DNA of 35,731 nucleotides from JBCCFW01 sp039029535 (GTDB lineage: Bacteria > Acidobacteriota > JBCCFW01), in NCBI GenBank assembly GCA_039029535.1, contig JBCCFW010000065.1, positions 1-35,731 on the forward strand, written 5' to 3'. The notes beneath the pieces were generated by a model. It saw only the letters and a program-made list of their open reading frames with translations. It was not told the DNA's origin and searched no databases. The translations under genes were made by a program, and so were the position numbers. Numbering within the stretch: the stretch's first letter is position 1; every line of letters begins with the position of its first letter. Positions 1 through 7,476 of the stretch are shown here, in pieces.

Positions 1-1173
1 CGCGCCGGTCTTGATCTGACCCGAGCCCGTCGCCACGCAGAGGTCGGAGATGGTGGTGTCCTCGGTCTCGCCCGAGCGATGGCTGATGACCGTCGTGTAG
101 CGGTTGCGGTGGGCGAGCTCGACGGTGTCGAGGGTCTCGGTGAGGGTGCCGATCTGGTTGAGCTTGACCAACACGGAGTTGGCCACGCCCTTCTCGATGC
201 CCTCGGCGAGGATGCTCTTGTTGGTGACGAAGAGGTCGTCGGCCACGAGCTGGCAGCGCTCGCCGAGCTGGGTGGTCAGCGCCGCCCAACCGTCCCAGTC
301 GCCCTCGGCCAGACCGTCCTCGATGGAGACCAGCGGGTACTTCTCGCACCAGGTCGCGTAGGTCTGGGTGAGCTCGGCAGCGCCGACGTTCTTCTTGCCC
401 ATGCCCTCGAGGTCGTAGTGGTCGTCCGACCACCACTCCGAGGCCGCCGCATCGATGGCGAGCACGATGTCCTCGCCGGGCTTGCGACCGGCCGCCTCGA
501 TGGCCTGGAGGAGCAGCTCGAAGGCTTCCTCGTGAGAGCCGAGGTTGGGGGCGAAGCCACCCTCGTCACCGACCGCGGTCGAGAGCCCCTTGGAGTGGAG
601 AATCTTCTTGAGGTGGTGGTAGGTCTCGACGCCCGCTCGGAGGGCCTCACCGAAGGTGTCGAAGGCCACCGGGCAGATCATGAATTCCTGGACGTCGAGG
701 TTGTTGTCGGCGTGGGCCCCGCCGTTGATGACGTTGAGCAGGGGCACCGGCAGCACGCGGGAGGCCGGACCACCGAGGTAGCGCCAGGGGGCGATGCCGA
801 GCTCGTCGGCTGCCGCGTGCGCCACGGCCAGGGAGACGCCGAGCATCGCGTTCGCGCCGAGCTCGGACTTGTTCTCGGTGCCGTCCTTGGTGAGCAGGGC
901 CGTGTCGACGGTGAGCTGGTCGAGGGCGTCGAGACCGAGGACGGCCTCGCGCAGCGGCCCCTCGACGTTCTCGCAGGCCTTGCGCACGCCCTTGCCGTGG
1001 AAGCGCTCGTCGCCGTCGCGGAGCTCGAGGGCCTCACGCACGCCCGTGGACGCGCCCGAGGGCACCAACGCCCGTCCCACCGAGCCGGAGTCGAGGAGGC
1101 AGTCCACCTCGACGGTGGGGAAGCCGCGGGAGTCGAGAACTTCGCGAGCGGTGAGGTCGAGGATGCTGGACAC
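1..1173 (-). CDS. eno: Enolase (phosphopyruvate hydratase), 3' end cut by window edge
   Basis: Enolase interconverts 2-phosphoglycerate and phosphoenolpyruvate in glycolysis and is cytosolic. About 391 codons are present, and roughly 40 C-terminal residues lie outside the window. The reading frame opens with the family N-terminus (ILDLTAREVLDSRG) and contains the phosphate-loop region (PSGASTG), the metal/catalytic block VSIEDGLAEGDWDGW, VKLNQIGTLTET, and the SHRSGETED and QIKTGA blocks, which carry the Ser and Lys ligands of the active site. I chose the GTG at 1173 because a GGAGG sits five bases upstream and it places the start four residues before the conserved Ile. A GTG at 1191 is the alternative. 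It is divergent from cutA. A TACGAT-like -10 lies on the minus strand at 1221-1226, with no clear -35. Identification is secure; the start is fairly sure. Confidence 0.96.
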   Translation of the reverse strand, partial: MSSILDLTAREVLDSRGFPTVEVDCLLDSGSVGRALVPSGASTGVREALELRDGDERFHGKGVRKACENVEGPLREAVLGLDALDQLTVDTALLTKDGTENKSELGANAMLGVSLAVAHAAADELGIAPWRYLGGPASRVLPVPLLNVINGGAHADNNLDVQEFMICPVAFDTFGEALRAGVETYHHLKKILHSKGLSTAVGDEGGFAPNLGSHEEAFELLLQAIEAAGRKPGEDIVLAIDAAASEWWSDDHYDLEGMGKKNVGAAELTQTYATWCEKYPLVSIEDGLAEGDWDGWAALTTQLGERCQLVADDLFVTNKSILAEGIEKGVANSVLVKLNQIGTLTETLDTVELAHRNRYTTVISHRSGETEDTTISDLCVATGSGQIKTGA

Positions 1174-1275
1174 GGTCGCCTCCGGCGCCACCGGGCATGA
1201 TCGCCTCGCGTGGGACCCTCATCGTACTAGTAAGGCGGTCCGTCAGCCGAGAGGGAACCCACGCCCGGAGCCGTG

Positions 1276-1608
1276 ATGAGCCCAGCCGACGAGCCCGTCC
1301 TGGTCGTGACCACCCACCCAGAGGAAGGCGCCGAAGCCTTCGCCCGCAGCCTGGTCGAGCGCCGGCTCGCCGCCTGCGTGCAGGTGCTCCCCGGCGTCCG
1401 CAGCTCGTATCGCTGGGAGGGGAGGGTCGAGACCGAGCCCGAGCTCCGGCTCGACATCAAAACCACCCGGGCGGCCGCGGCGCGGCTCCGAGACGCCCTG
1501 CCGGAGCTGCATCCCTACGACGTGCCGGAGCTCATTGTCTTGCCCATCGTCGACGGGCTCCCCGCGTACCTCGACTGGGTGCGCACCGAGACGACGCCCA
1601 CGGACTGA
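1276..1608 (+). CDS. cutA: CutA1 divalent-cation tolerance protein
   Basis: This 110-residue protein matches the CutA family over its full length: VVTTHPEEGAEAFARSLVE, then RRLAACVQVLPGVRSSYRWEG, the KTT segment, and the HPYDVPELIVLPI block that is the family hallmark, ending with YLDWV. CutA proteins form very stable ferredoxin-like trimers linked to copper tolerance; their exact biochemical role is unsettled. ATG 1276 is preferred over the overlapping GTG at 1273 because GGAG at 1267-1270 is then five bases away. It stands alone on the plus strand, divergent from eno, with the convergent TSP3 gene ending 42 bases downstream. Confidence 0.95.
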   Translation: MSPADEPVLVVTTHPEEGAEAFARSLVERRLAACVQVLPGVRSSYRWEGRVETEPELRLDIKTTRAAAARLRDALPELHPYDVPELIVLPIVDGLPAYLDWVRTETTPTD

Positions 1609-1649
1609 CGCCGTCGTCGGCCGCCGCCCAGACCGCTTCGTCCGAAGTC

Positions 1650-2612
1650 TCAGCCTCGACGCAGCACGAGCCATGCCGCTGCGGTGAGGGCCGCGAGAAG
1701 CCCCACCTGCCACGGACCCGGCAGAGCCGGGATCGGCACCGGATCGCAGGCGTCACCCGGGCCATCACCATCGGTGTCGACCTGATCCGGGTTGGGCGTG
1801 TCGGGGCAGTTGTCGACCGCGTCCGCGACCCCGTCGTCGTCGGCATCGTCGATGGGCGGCAGGCACGACACCCAACCGTAGTCGGTGCAGGGAGAGACCG
1901 ACTGGATGAGGTTGTTGATCGCCGCGTTCCAACCACAGGTGGGGGAGAGGAACGGCAGGCTGTCGTTGACCCCCAGCACGGCGCCGCTCCCCGGCGAGAG
2001 CACGTCGACATCGATCCAGATCGGTGCCGGATGGCCCAGGCTGGTGCCGAGCTCGAGCGAAGGCCCGAGGTTCCCGAAGTCCCCGCCGACTCCCGTGGAG
2101 AGCTGGTTCGTGATGCGGCCGAAGGCACCGTCCGTGGCCACCGACAGGCTGGGGTCCGGCACGGTGATGGCGCCGCCGATCCCGTTGGGGCCGTTCGTGA
2201 TGCCGAAGCCGTCCCAGTAGTTGATGTTGGGGATGCTCGGGTTCTCGCCCTGAAGGAAGGCCGTCCCGCCATTGGCCAGGAAGTCGAGGAGCGCGGCCTC
2301 CTCGGACGGTGACAGGGGGATGAAGCCCATGGGGCCGTGCGTCCAGCCGCCGATGAGCAGGACGTCCACCGTTGAGAGAAAGCCCGGCGTGAGGTCGGCA
2401 GTCTCGGCGAAGGTCGCACAGGGGTGCGCAGCGACGATGTCGTCGCGCACGCTCATGGGGATGGTGCTGCCCACGCCACCCCGAGCCATCGTCCAGCCTC
2501 CGATGACGAGGTCCTGGGCGCTGGCGACCGGAGCGAAAGTCAGCGCGAGAAGAAGGAAGAAGGAGACCGGCTGGAGTGACCCTTCGGTCCTGGTCGCGTT
2601 CATCGCAGGCAT
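1650..2612 (-). CDS. Secreted protein with TSP3-type calcium repeat and IPTL-CTERM-like sorting tail
   Basis: The 320-residue product begins with a signal peptide (hydrophobic VSFFLLLALTFAPVASA, cleavage near residue 33). Residues 34-240 look like one alpha/beta domain with two matching strands (DLVIGGWT, VLLIGGWT) and a helix LDFLANGGTAFLQGEN. This resembles the glutamine-amidotransferase/ThuA-like fold seen in gliding and trehalose-utilisation proteins, but I cannot assign it. Residues 256-290 are an Asp-rich thrombospondin type-3 segment (DADDDGVADAVDNCPD, then DTDGDGPGDACD), which binds calcium in known proteins. The last 27 residues (IPALPGPW, hydrophobic helix, LRRG) match the layout of IPTL-CTERM/PEP-CTERM sorting tags, read by an exosortase-type system. 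ATG 2612 has GGGGGA seven bases upstream. A TAGAGT -10-like element lies at 2666-2671 beside a palindrome. Confidence 0.85.
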   Translation of the reverse strand: MPAMNATRTEGSLQPVSFFLLLALTFAPVASAQDLVIGGWTMARGGVGSTIPMSVRDDIVAAHPCATFAETADLTPGFLSTVDVLLIGGWTHGPMGFIPLSPSEEAALLDFLANGGTAFLQGENPSIPNINYWDGFGITNGPNGIGGAITVPDPSLSVATDGAFGRITNQLSTGVGGDFGNLGPSLELGTSLGHPAPIWIDVDVLSPGSGAVLGVNDSLPFLSPTCGWNAAINNLIQSVSPCTDYGWVSCLPPIDDADDDGVADAVDNCPDTPNPDQVDTDGDGPGDACDPVPIPALPGPWQVGLLAALTAAAWLVLRRG

Positions 2613-2665
2613 GGGGCGTCCCCCGAGACGAGGCGAAGTCGTGGAGTCGACTCGCTCGGGGACGG

Positions 2666-2694
2666 ACTCTAGCACTCCGTGACCTCGGTCACGG
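2666..2694 (-). promoter_or_regulatory. Perfect 8-bp inverted repeat next to a -10-like TAGAGT
   Basis: Positions 2677-2694 read CCGTGACC-TC-GGTCACGG, a perfect dyad. On the minus strand it is followed by TGC-TAGAGT (2666-2671), an extended -10-like element about 54 bases before the ATG of the secreted TSP3 gene. The dyad also lies 26 bases after the stop of the gamma-lyase gene. It could therefore be an operator over the promoter of the next gene or the stem of a terminator (7-bp stem, CTCG loop); there is no T-run. Which one is undecided. Confidence 0.5.
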
Positions 2695-2719
2695 CCTGCT
2701 CGACTCGAGGCCGAGAACG

Positions 2720-3874
2720 TCAGACCGCGGCCAGGCCCTGCTCGAGATCGTCGCGGAGGTCTTCAAGATCCTCGAGACCGACGGAGATCCGCACGAGACC
2801 GTCGGAGAGCCCGAGCTTGGCGCGATCCTCGGCGGGAACCGAGGCGTGGGTCATCGTGGCGGGGTGCGAGATGAGGGTCTCGACACCGCCCAGCGACTCG
2901 GCCAGCGCGCAGATCTTCAGGGCCTTGAGGAAGCGTCGTGCCGCCTGCAGGTCATCACCCTGGATGACGAAGCTGATCATCGCGCCGAAGCCGCTCATCT
3001 GAGTCTTGGCCAGCTCGTGCTGGGGGTGGCTCGGGAGACCCGGGTAGAGGACGGCGTCGACCTTGTCGTGCTCGTTGAGCCAGCCAGCCAGCTCACGACC
3101 GGCCGCGTCGTGGGCCCGCATCCGGACGACCAGGGTCTTGATGCCGCGGAGCACGAGGAAGCTGTCGAAGGGGGAGAGGATGGCCCCGGCCGACTTCTGA
3201 AGGAAGCCGAGACGCGCGTCGAGCTCGGCGTCCTTGACCGCCAGCGCACCACCGATGGAGTCACTGTGGCCGTTGATGAACTTCGTCGTCGAGTGCACGA
3301 CGATGTCGGCCCCCAGCTCCAGCGGGCGCTGGAAGACCGGGCTCATGAAGGTGTTGTCGACGCAGAGCAACGCGCCGGCATCCTTGGCGATGGCCGCCAC
3401 CGCCGGGATGTCGGTGAGCTGCATCATCGGGTTGGTCGGCGTCTCGACGTGGATGAGCTTGGTCTCGTCCCGCACCGCCGACTTCAGGGCCTCGGGGTCG
3501 CTGCTGTCGACGAAGCTGAACTCCAGCCCCTGCCGCGCGAGCACCTGAGAGAAGAGCCGGTAGGTGCCGCCGTAGACGTTGGCCCCACAGATGACGTGGT
3601 CACCCGCCGAGCAGAGCCGCGCGATGGCGTCGATGGCGGCCATGCCCGACGCGAAGGCCCGTCCGTGCGTGCCGGCCTCGAGTGCCGCGATGTTGGTCTC
3701 GAGGGCCGAACGCGTCGGGTTGATGGTCCGGGCGTAGTCGTAGGGGACCTCGCCGGGCTCACCCTCCTGCACCGTCTGCACGTAGGTGGAGGTGGCGTGG
3801 ATGGGGGTCATGATCGCGCCGTGACCGGGAACGGGATCACAGCCTGCGTGGATGGCGTCGGTGGCGATGCCCAT
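2720..3874 (-). CDS. Cystathionine gamma-lyase / gamma-synthase family PLP enzyme
   Basis: This is a Cys/Met-metabolism PLP enzyme of 384 residues, a normal length for the family. Visible motifs: YARTINPTR near residue 47, ASGMAAIDA, the Tyr-containing NVYGGTYRLF, HVETPTNPMMQLTDI, the cofactor Asp in CVDNTF, and the Schiff-base Lys198 in HSTTKFINGHSD. The C-terminal ESLGGVETLISHPATMTH and DGLVRISVGLED blocks are typical of gamma-lyase/gamma-synthase. The family cannot be split into lyase, synthase or O-acylhomoserine sulfhydrylase by eye. It follows a cystathionine beta-synthase-like gene on the same strand, which favours reverse transsulfuration (homocysteine to cysteine). ATG 3874 is chosen because AGGA lies seven bases upstream; a GTG at 3919 is in frame but poorly supported. 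Confidence 0.9.
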   Translation of the reverse strand: MGIATDAIHAGCDPVPGHGAIMTPIHATSTYVQTVQEGEPGEVPYDYARTINPTRSALETNIAALEAGTHGRAFASGMAAIDAIARLCSAGDHVICGANVYGGTYRLFSQVLARQGLEFSFVDSSDPEALKSAVRDETKLIHVETPTNPMMQLTDIPAVAAIAKDAGALLCVDNTFMSPVFQRPLELGADIVVHSTTKFINGHSDSIGGALAVKDAELDARLGFLQKSAGAILSPFDSFLVLRGIKTLVVRMRAHDAAGRELAGWLNEHDKVDAVLYPGLPSHPQHELAKTQMSGFGAMISFVIQGDDLQAARRFLKALKICALAESLGGVETLISHPATMTHASVPAEDRAKLGLSDGLVRISVGLEDLEDLRDDLEQGLAAV

Positions 3875-3989
3875 GGGAGCGTCCTGCTGGAAGCCCGGCC
3901 GTCGGCTCATCAAGAGCACGGGGTCGGGACGAGATGATCGAGGGGCTCAGCGGCCCCATTGGCCCGGACCACTCAGGGAGCGATCGGGC

Positions 3990-5024
3990 TCAAGTCGTCG
4001 AGCGACCCACGGCCTCGCGGAACCGCTCCTGCGAAAGATAACGCTCTCCGCGGTCGGCGATCAGGGTGACCACCGTCGAGCCGGGTCCGAGCTCGCGGGC
4101 GACCTCGAGCGCCGCGTGCACGGCCGCCCCTCCGGAGCCACCGGGAAGCAGCCCCTCGCGTCGCGCGAGAAGAGCACAGCAGGCGAGGGCGTCCTCGTCG
4201 TCGACCCGCACGATCGAGTCGATGAGCGTCTGGTCGAGGGTCTTCGGCCAGAAGCGACTGCCGATGCCCTCGAGCAGGCTGGGCGAAGGGGTCAGGCCCG
4301 AGAGCACGCTGGCCCGGTTCTCCACCGCGACCGTGCGCAGCTCGGGGTGCACCTTCCGCAGCGCCCGCACGACGCCGGTGAAGGTGCCGCCGGTACCGAC
4401 CCCGAGGACGACCGCGTCGATGGGGCCGTCGACCTGCTCGAGGATCTCGGGACCGGTGGTCGTCTCGTGGATGCCCGGGTTCGCGGGGTTGTTGAACTGG
4501 TCGAGGACGAGCCCGTCGAGGAGCTCCGCGCGGCGGTAGGCCTCCTCGCGGCAGTGCTCCATGGTCACGTGATCACCCGGGAGGGTCACCACCTGGGCAC
4601 CGAGCGCCGCACACAACTCGATCTTCTCGGCGCTGTAGCGCGCGGGCATGACGACGGTCAGCGGGTGACCGAGGGCCGAGGCGACCAGCGCCAGGCCGAT
4701 GCCCGTGTTGCCCGCGGTGGGCTCGACGAGCGCCTGACCCGGCTCGAGCCGACCGTCTTCCCTGGCGGCCCGCACGAGACCCCAGGCGGTGCGGTCCTTG
4801 ACCGAGCCTCCGGGGTTGTCGCACTCGAGCTTGGCGAGGACGCGGCCCCGTCGGTCCTCGTCGCCCAAGCGCGTGAGCGGCAGGAGGGGCGTGTGGCCAA
4901 TCTCGTTCAGAACACCGGTACGGATCGACTCGAGGAGCGAGTCGGTCGCGAGTCGCAGGCGAGGCTGGGGGGAGGAGCTCAAGACGTGACCCTTCAGGGG
5001 CACGGGGAGGGGGAGACCAATCAT
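3990..5024 (-). CDS. Cystathionine beta-synthase / cysteine synthase family PLP enzyme
   Basis: A fold-type II PLP enzyme of 344 residues, with catalytic Lys76 in NPGGSVKDR, the substrate loop EPTAGNTGIGLA (101-112), the QFNNPANPGIH segment, and the phosphate-binding GVGTGGTFTG (208-217). The tail TLIADRGERYLS is the version usual in cystathionine beta-synthases, whereas the LPGGSGGAA segment is closer to O-acetylserine sulfhydrylases. It has neither a haem domain nor a C-terminal CBS-pair domain. The gamma-lyase-type gene follows 115 bases downstream, so I infer condensation of homocysteine and serine in reverse transsulfuration, but cysteine synthesis from O-acetylserine is possible. ATG 5024 lacks a clear Shine-Dalgarno. 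A TTG 14 codons later with AAGG upstream is an alternative. Confidence 0.9.
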   Translation of the reverse strand: MIGLPLPVPLKGHVLSSSPQPRLRLATDSLLESIRTGVLNEIGHTPLLPLTRLGDEDRRGRVLAKLECDNPGGSVKDRTAWGLVRAAREDGRLEPGQALVEPTAGNTGIGLALVASALGHPLTVVMPARYSAEKIELCAALGAQVVTLPGDHVTMEHCREEAYRRAELLDGLVLDQFNNPANPGIHETTTGPEILEQVDGPIDAVVLGVGTGGTFTGVVRALRKVHPELRTVAVENRASVLSGLTPSPSLLEGIGSRFWPKTLDQTLIDSIVRVDDEDALACCALLARREGLLPGGSGGAAVHAALEVARELGPGSTVVTLIADRGERYLSQERFREAVGRSTT

Positions 5025-5068
5025 CGCTGGCCCGGCCGACGACGGTCAAGAATTGGTGAACGGAAGTC

Positions 5069-5977
5069 TCATCCGGTGACCCACTCGCGGAAGTCGATCT
5101 CGACCTCGTCGAGTGACTCGTGGCCCAGCAACTCGCACAGCAGCGCCGCCACGTCGACATCGCGTTGCCGTCGGAAGCGCGCACAGGTGTCGGCCAACAC
5201 TCCTCGCTCCTGGAGGAAGAAGACCAGGTAGCGCGCCAGGGCATCGTGCGCGCCCGACTCCAGCCGACCCGACACGAGCTCCTCCAGCAAGCCGGAGGCA
5301 CGCTGCGTCAGCAGGCGGCTGAGCTGGAGCTGCCGCCAATTGCTGATGCCCCGCACGCGGCCCATGTCATCGAGGGTGGTCGCCTCGTGCAGCGCCGAGA
5401 GCCCTTCGTCGAACCAGGGCGGAGCGTGGGGGAGGTCGTCCTCGACCATGACGTGAACGAGCTCGTGGAGCAGCGTCCCACCCCCGGTGCTCCCGTTGAC
5501 GACCACGCGACGATGCGTCGCCGACCAGTAACCGAAGGGCGTGCCGGGCGGACGCCCGAAGAGCTCGCGGTGTCTCCGCTCGTAGCTGTCGGCGCTGAAC
5601 AGGTAGATGGCGACGGGCTCGGTGACCGGCTGCTCGAAGAGCCGCTGCTGTACCTCCGCGGCACGGACGCGGAGGGTTCGCTCCAACAGGACCTCGAGTG
5701 AATCCTCAGGGAGGTCCGAGGCCACGACCCACGGGCCACAGGTCGCGAAGCGCAGGCTCTCGTCGTCACCGAGACGGAAGCGCAACTCGAAGAGCAGGTC
5801 GTCGCGCGATTCCCGGTCGACCATGGGCCAGGCAGGCGAGGCGAGCTTCCGAAGAGGAGGAGACGAGGGAGCCGGAGGAGGTGCCTCGACGCAGGCCGAC
5901 AGGACCAGGCCCACGACGACCGGCGACCAGGCGCGTCGTCTCAGCGCACCAGCCTGCGGCCCAGGGCCAGCACCCAA
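5069..5977 (-). CDS. Lipoprotein with HExxH (gluzincin-like) metallopeptidase domain
   Basis: The mature part is clear, the start is not. A lipoprotein signal (RRR, hydrophobic VVVGLVLSA, lipobox Cys29 in LSAC) precedes a Pro-rich spacer and a domain with HELVH (171-175) and a downstream Glu in WFDEGLSALHE. That is the HExxH...E zinc arrangement of gluzincin peptidases often annotated DUF1570-like. It is probably anchored in the envelope; the substrate is unknown. No ATG fits. The TTG at 5977 is given as start (302 residues). A CTG at 5944 would overlap the upstream stop as CTGA and give an 18-residue signal, a better lipoprotein signal length; a GTG lies at 6052. It is the last gene of the lexA-dinB run. 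Confidence 0.8.
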   Translation of the reverse strand: MGAGPGPQAGALRRRAWSPVVVGLVLSACVEAPPPAPSSPPLRKLASPAWPMVDRESRDDLLFELRFRLGDDESLRFATCGPWVVASDLPEDSLEVLLERTLRVRAAEVQQRLFEQPVTEPVAIYLFSADSYERRHRELFGRPPGTPFGYWSATHRRVVVNGSTGGGTLLHELVHVMVEDDLPHAPPWFDEGLSALHEATTLDDMGRVRGISNWRQLQLSRLLTQRASGLLEELVSGRLESGAHDALARYLVFFLQERGVLADTCARFRRQRDVDVAALLCELLGHESLDEVEIDFREWVTG

Positions 5978-6141
5978 AGGACCGGCGTCGCAGCGGCCGC
6001 GACCAGCAGGAACACGGGCAGGCAGAGCGCCGGAAGGATGCGTGCGGACCACGCCCCACCTTCTTCCCAGGGCTCCAGGCGCTGCCGCTTGCCCCGGGCC
6101 GGCAGGGTCCGCGGCTCGGACGCGGGTGCCGCCTCGGTCAC
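5941..6141 (-). CDS. Small single-pass membrane protein, unknown function
   Basis: This 66-residue ORF starts with a GTG that overlaps the dinB stop (GTGA, three shared bases) and ends at the junction with the lipoprotein gene, so it is probably translationally coupled to both. The N-terminal half is polar and charged (residues 1-30). The C-terminal half has a hydrophobic stretch (ILPALCLPVFLLVAAAATPVLWVLAL) ending in RRLVR, a positive-inside anchor. I do not recognise a family. Tight coupling and the membrane segment argue it is real, though short size and lack of motifs leave room for doubt. Its position suggests it works with the adjacent lipoprotein in the envelope (inference). Confidence 0.6.
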   Translation of the reverse strand: MTEAAPASEPRTLPARGKRQRLEPWEEGGAWSARILPALCLPVFLLVAAAATPVLWVLALGRRLVR

Positions 6142-7466
6142 TGCCGCTCGCCGTCGCGCTTGAGCCGCGACAGGGCCCGCAGTCGTCGCACCGCCGGCGA
6201 CTCCTTCTCGGCTCCGAAGCTCCACTGGCCGGTCGCCCGGATCGCTCCGGACTCCAGTGACTGCGGCATGACCGCGCGCGGCCGAAGCCCCCGTCCCTCG
6301 GCCGAGTCGGCCTGCAACGAGGCCTGCGCCGGCAGCGCCTGCTCCTTCTCCGGATCGACGGCCGGGAAGAGCGGCTGCTGGCTCGGACCCGCGTTCAGGC
6401 GATGCAAGCCGATGCCCAGGAGCCGAACGGGACGCGCGTTCCGCTCGCGGAGGCTCCGCAGCAGGAAGGTCGCCACGCCCTCGATCTCGCTGGCGCTGTC
6501 GGTGGGAGAGGAGAGGCTCTGGGTCTTCGTCCGCGTGCGGAAGTCGTCGGTGCGGAGCTTGAGGCTGATCGCTCCCGCCTTCACCCGTCGTGAGCGCGCT
6601 CGCGAGGCCAGGCTCTTCGACAGCACGCCGAGGACCTTCATCAGACGCTCGGGGTCGTTGACGTCCTGCGGGAACGTCCGCTCGTGAGCGAGGCTCTTGG
6701 GATCGCGGTCGAGATGGAGTCGATCACGACCCTCGCCCCGTGCGGTCGACGCGAGCTGACGGCCCGACATGCCGAAGCAGTCCTCGAGCAGCCGCGGCTC
6801 GACCCGAGCGACGTCACCGACCGTGTTGAGCCCGAACAACCGGAGCTGCTCGGCCATGACACCGCCGACACCCGGGAGCTCGTCGACTTCCAAGGGCGCG
6901 AGGAAAGCCTGCTCGTAACCGGGCCAGATCTCGAGAAGCCCCTCGGGCTTGGCCTGACCACAGGCGATCTTCGCGACCGTGACGTTGCTGCCGATCCCCA
7001 CCGAGCAGGGGAGACCGAGCCGATCTTCGAGGTCGTCCTGGAGACGAGCGGCCAGGTCGATGGCGCTGCGTCCCTCGGCGACCTGGTCGGTCACGTCGAG
7101 GTAGGCCTCGTCGATGGAGGCCTTCTCCACCCAAGGCGCGTGCTCCAGCAAGATGCCGTGCACGGCCGAGGAGATGCGTCCGTAGATGCGCAGCCGACCC
7201 GGCAGGAACACCGCATCGGGGCACAGTCGCTGAGCCACCGCCGTCGGCATGCCGGCATGAATGCCGTGCTGACGGACCTCGTGGCTGGCGGAGGTGACCA
7301 CGCCTCGGCGCTCGGGATCGCCACCGACGATGACCGGTCTCTGAGCGAGGCGTGGATCGAGAAGCCGCTCGACGGAGACGAAGAAGCAGTCGAGGTCGAC
7401 GTGGAGGAAGCTCCGCTGCAGGCTGGTCGCCGCAGCAGGAGGAGCGGACGGAGCAAGCGCTGTCAT
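6138..7466 (-). CDS. dinB: DNA polymerase IV (Y-family translesion polymerase)
   Basis: The 442-residue protein carries the Y-family signatures FLHVDLDCFFVSVE (metal-binding Asp24) and KASIDEAYLDV (Asp119-Glu120), then the helix-hairpin-helix region ELPGVGGVMAEQLRLFGLNTVGDVA and the little-finger domain. QQPLFP at 363-368 fits a beta-clamp-binding motif; in most DinB proteins this is at the very end, but here about 75 residues follow (Arg-rich, ending LRALSRLKRDGERQ). It synthesises across lesions with low fidelity. It begins ten bases after the lexA stop, with GAGGG overlapping that stop as Shine-Dalgarno. It is therefore in one operon with its SOS repressor, and damage induction is expected. 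Confidence 0.96.
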   Translation of the reverse strand: MTALAPSAPPAAATSLQRSFLHVDLDCFFVSVERLLDPRLAQRPVIVGGDPERRGVVTSASHEVRQHGIHAGMPTAVAQRLCPDAVFLPGRLRIYGRISSAVHGILLEHAPWVEKASIDEAYLDVTDQVAEGRSAIDLAARLQDDLEDRLGLPCSVGIGSNVTVAKIACGQAKPEGLLEIWPGYEQAFLAPLEVDELPGVGGVMAEQLRLFGLNTVGDVARVEPRLLEDCFGMSGRQLASTARGEGRDRLHLDRDPKSLAHERTFPQDVNDPERLMKVLGVLSKSLASRARSRRVKAGAISLKLRTDDFRTRTKTQSLSSPTDSASEIEGVATFLLRSLRERNARPVRLLGIGLHRLNAGPSQQPLFPAVDPEKEQALPAQASLQADSAEGRGLRPRAVMPQSLESGAIRATGQWSFGAEKESPAVRRLRALSRLKRDGERQ

Positions 7467-7476
7467 CGCAGCGCCC

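Noticed and set aside
79..1200. Plus-strand open frame of 373 codons opposite enolase
   Set aside because: The minus strand encodes enolase with all catalytic motifs; the plus frame has no recognisable product.
3875..3989. SAM-type riboswitch between the two transsulfuration genes
   Set aside because: No recognisable SAM-I/II core and no clear multi-stem fold was seen.
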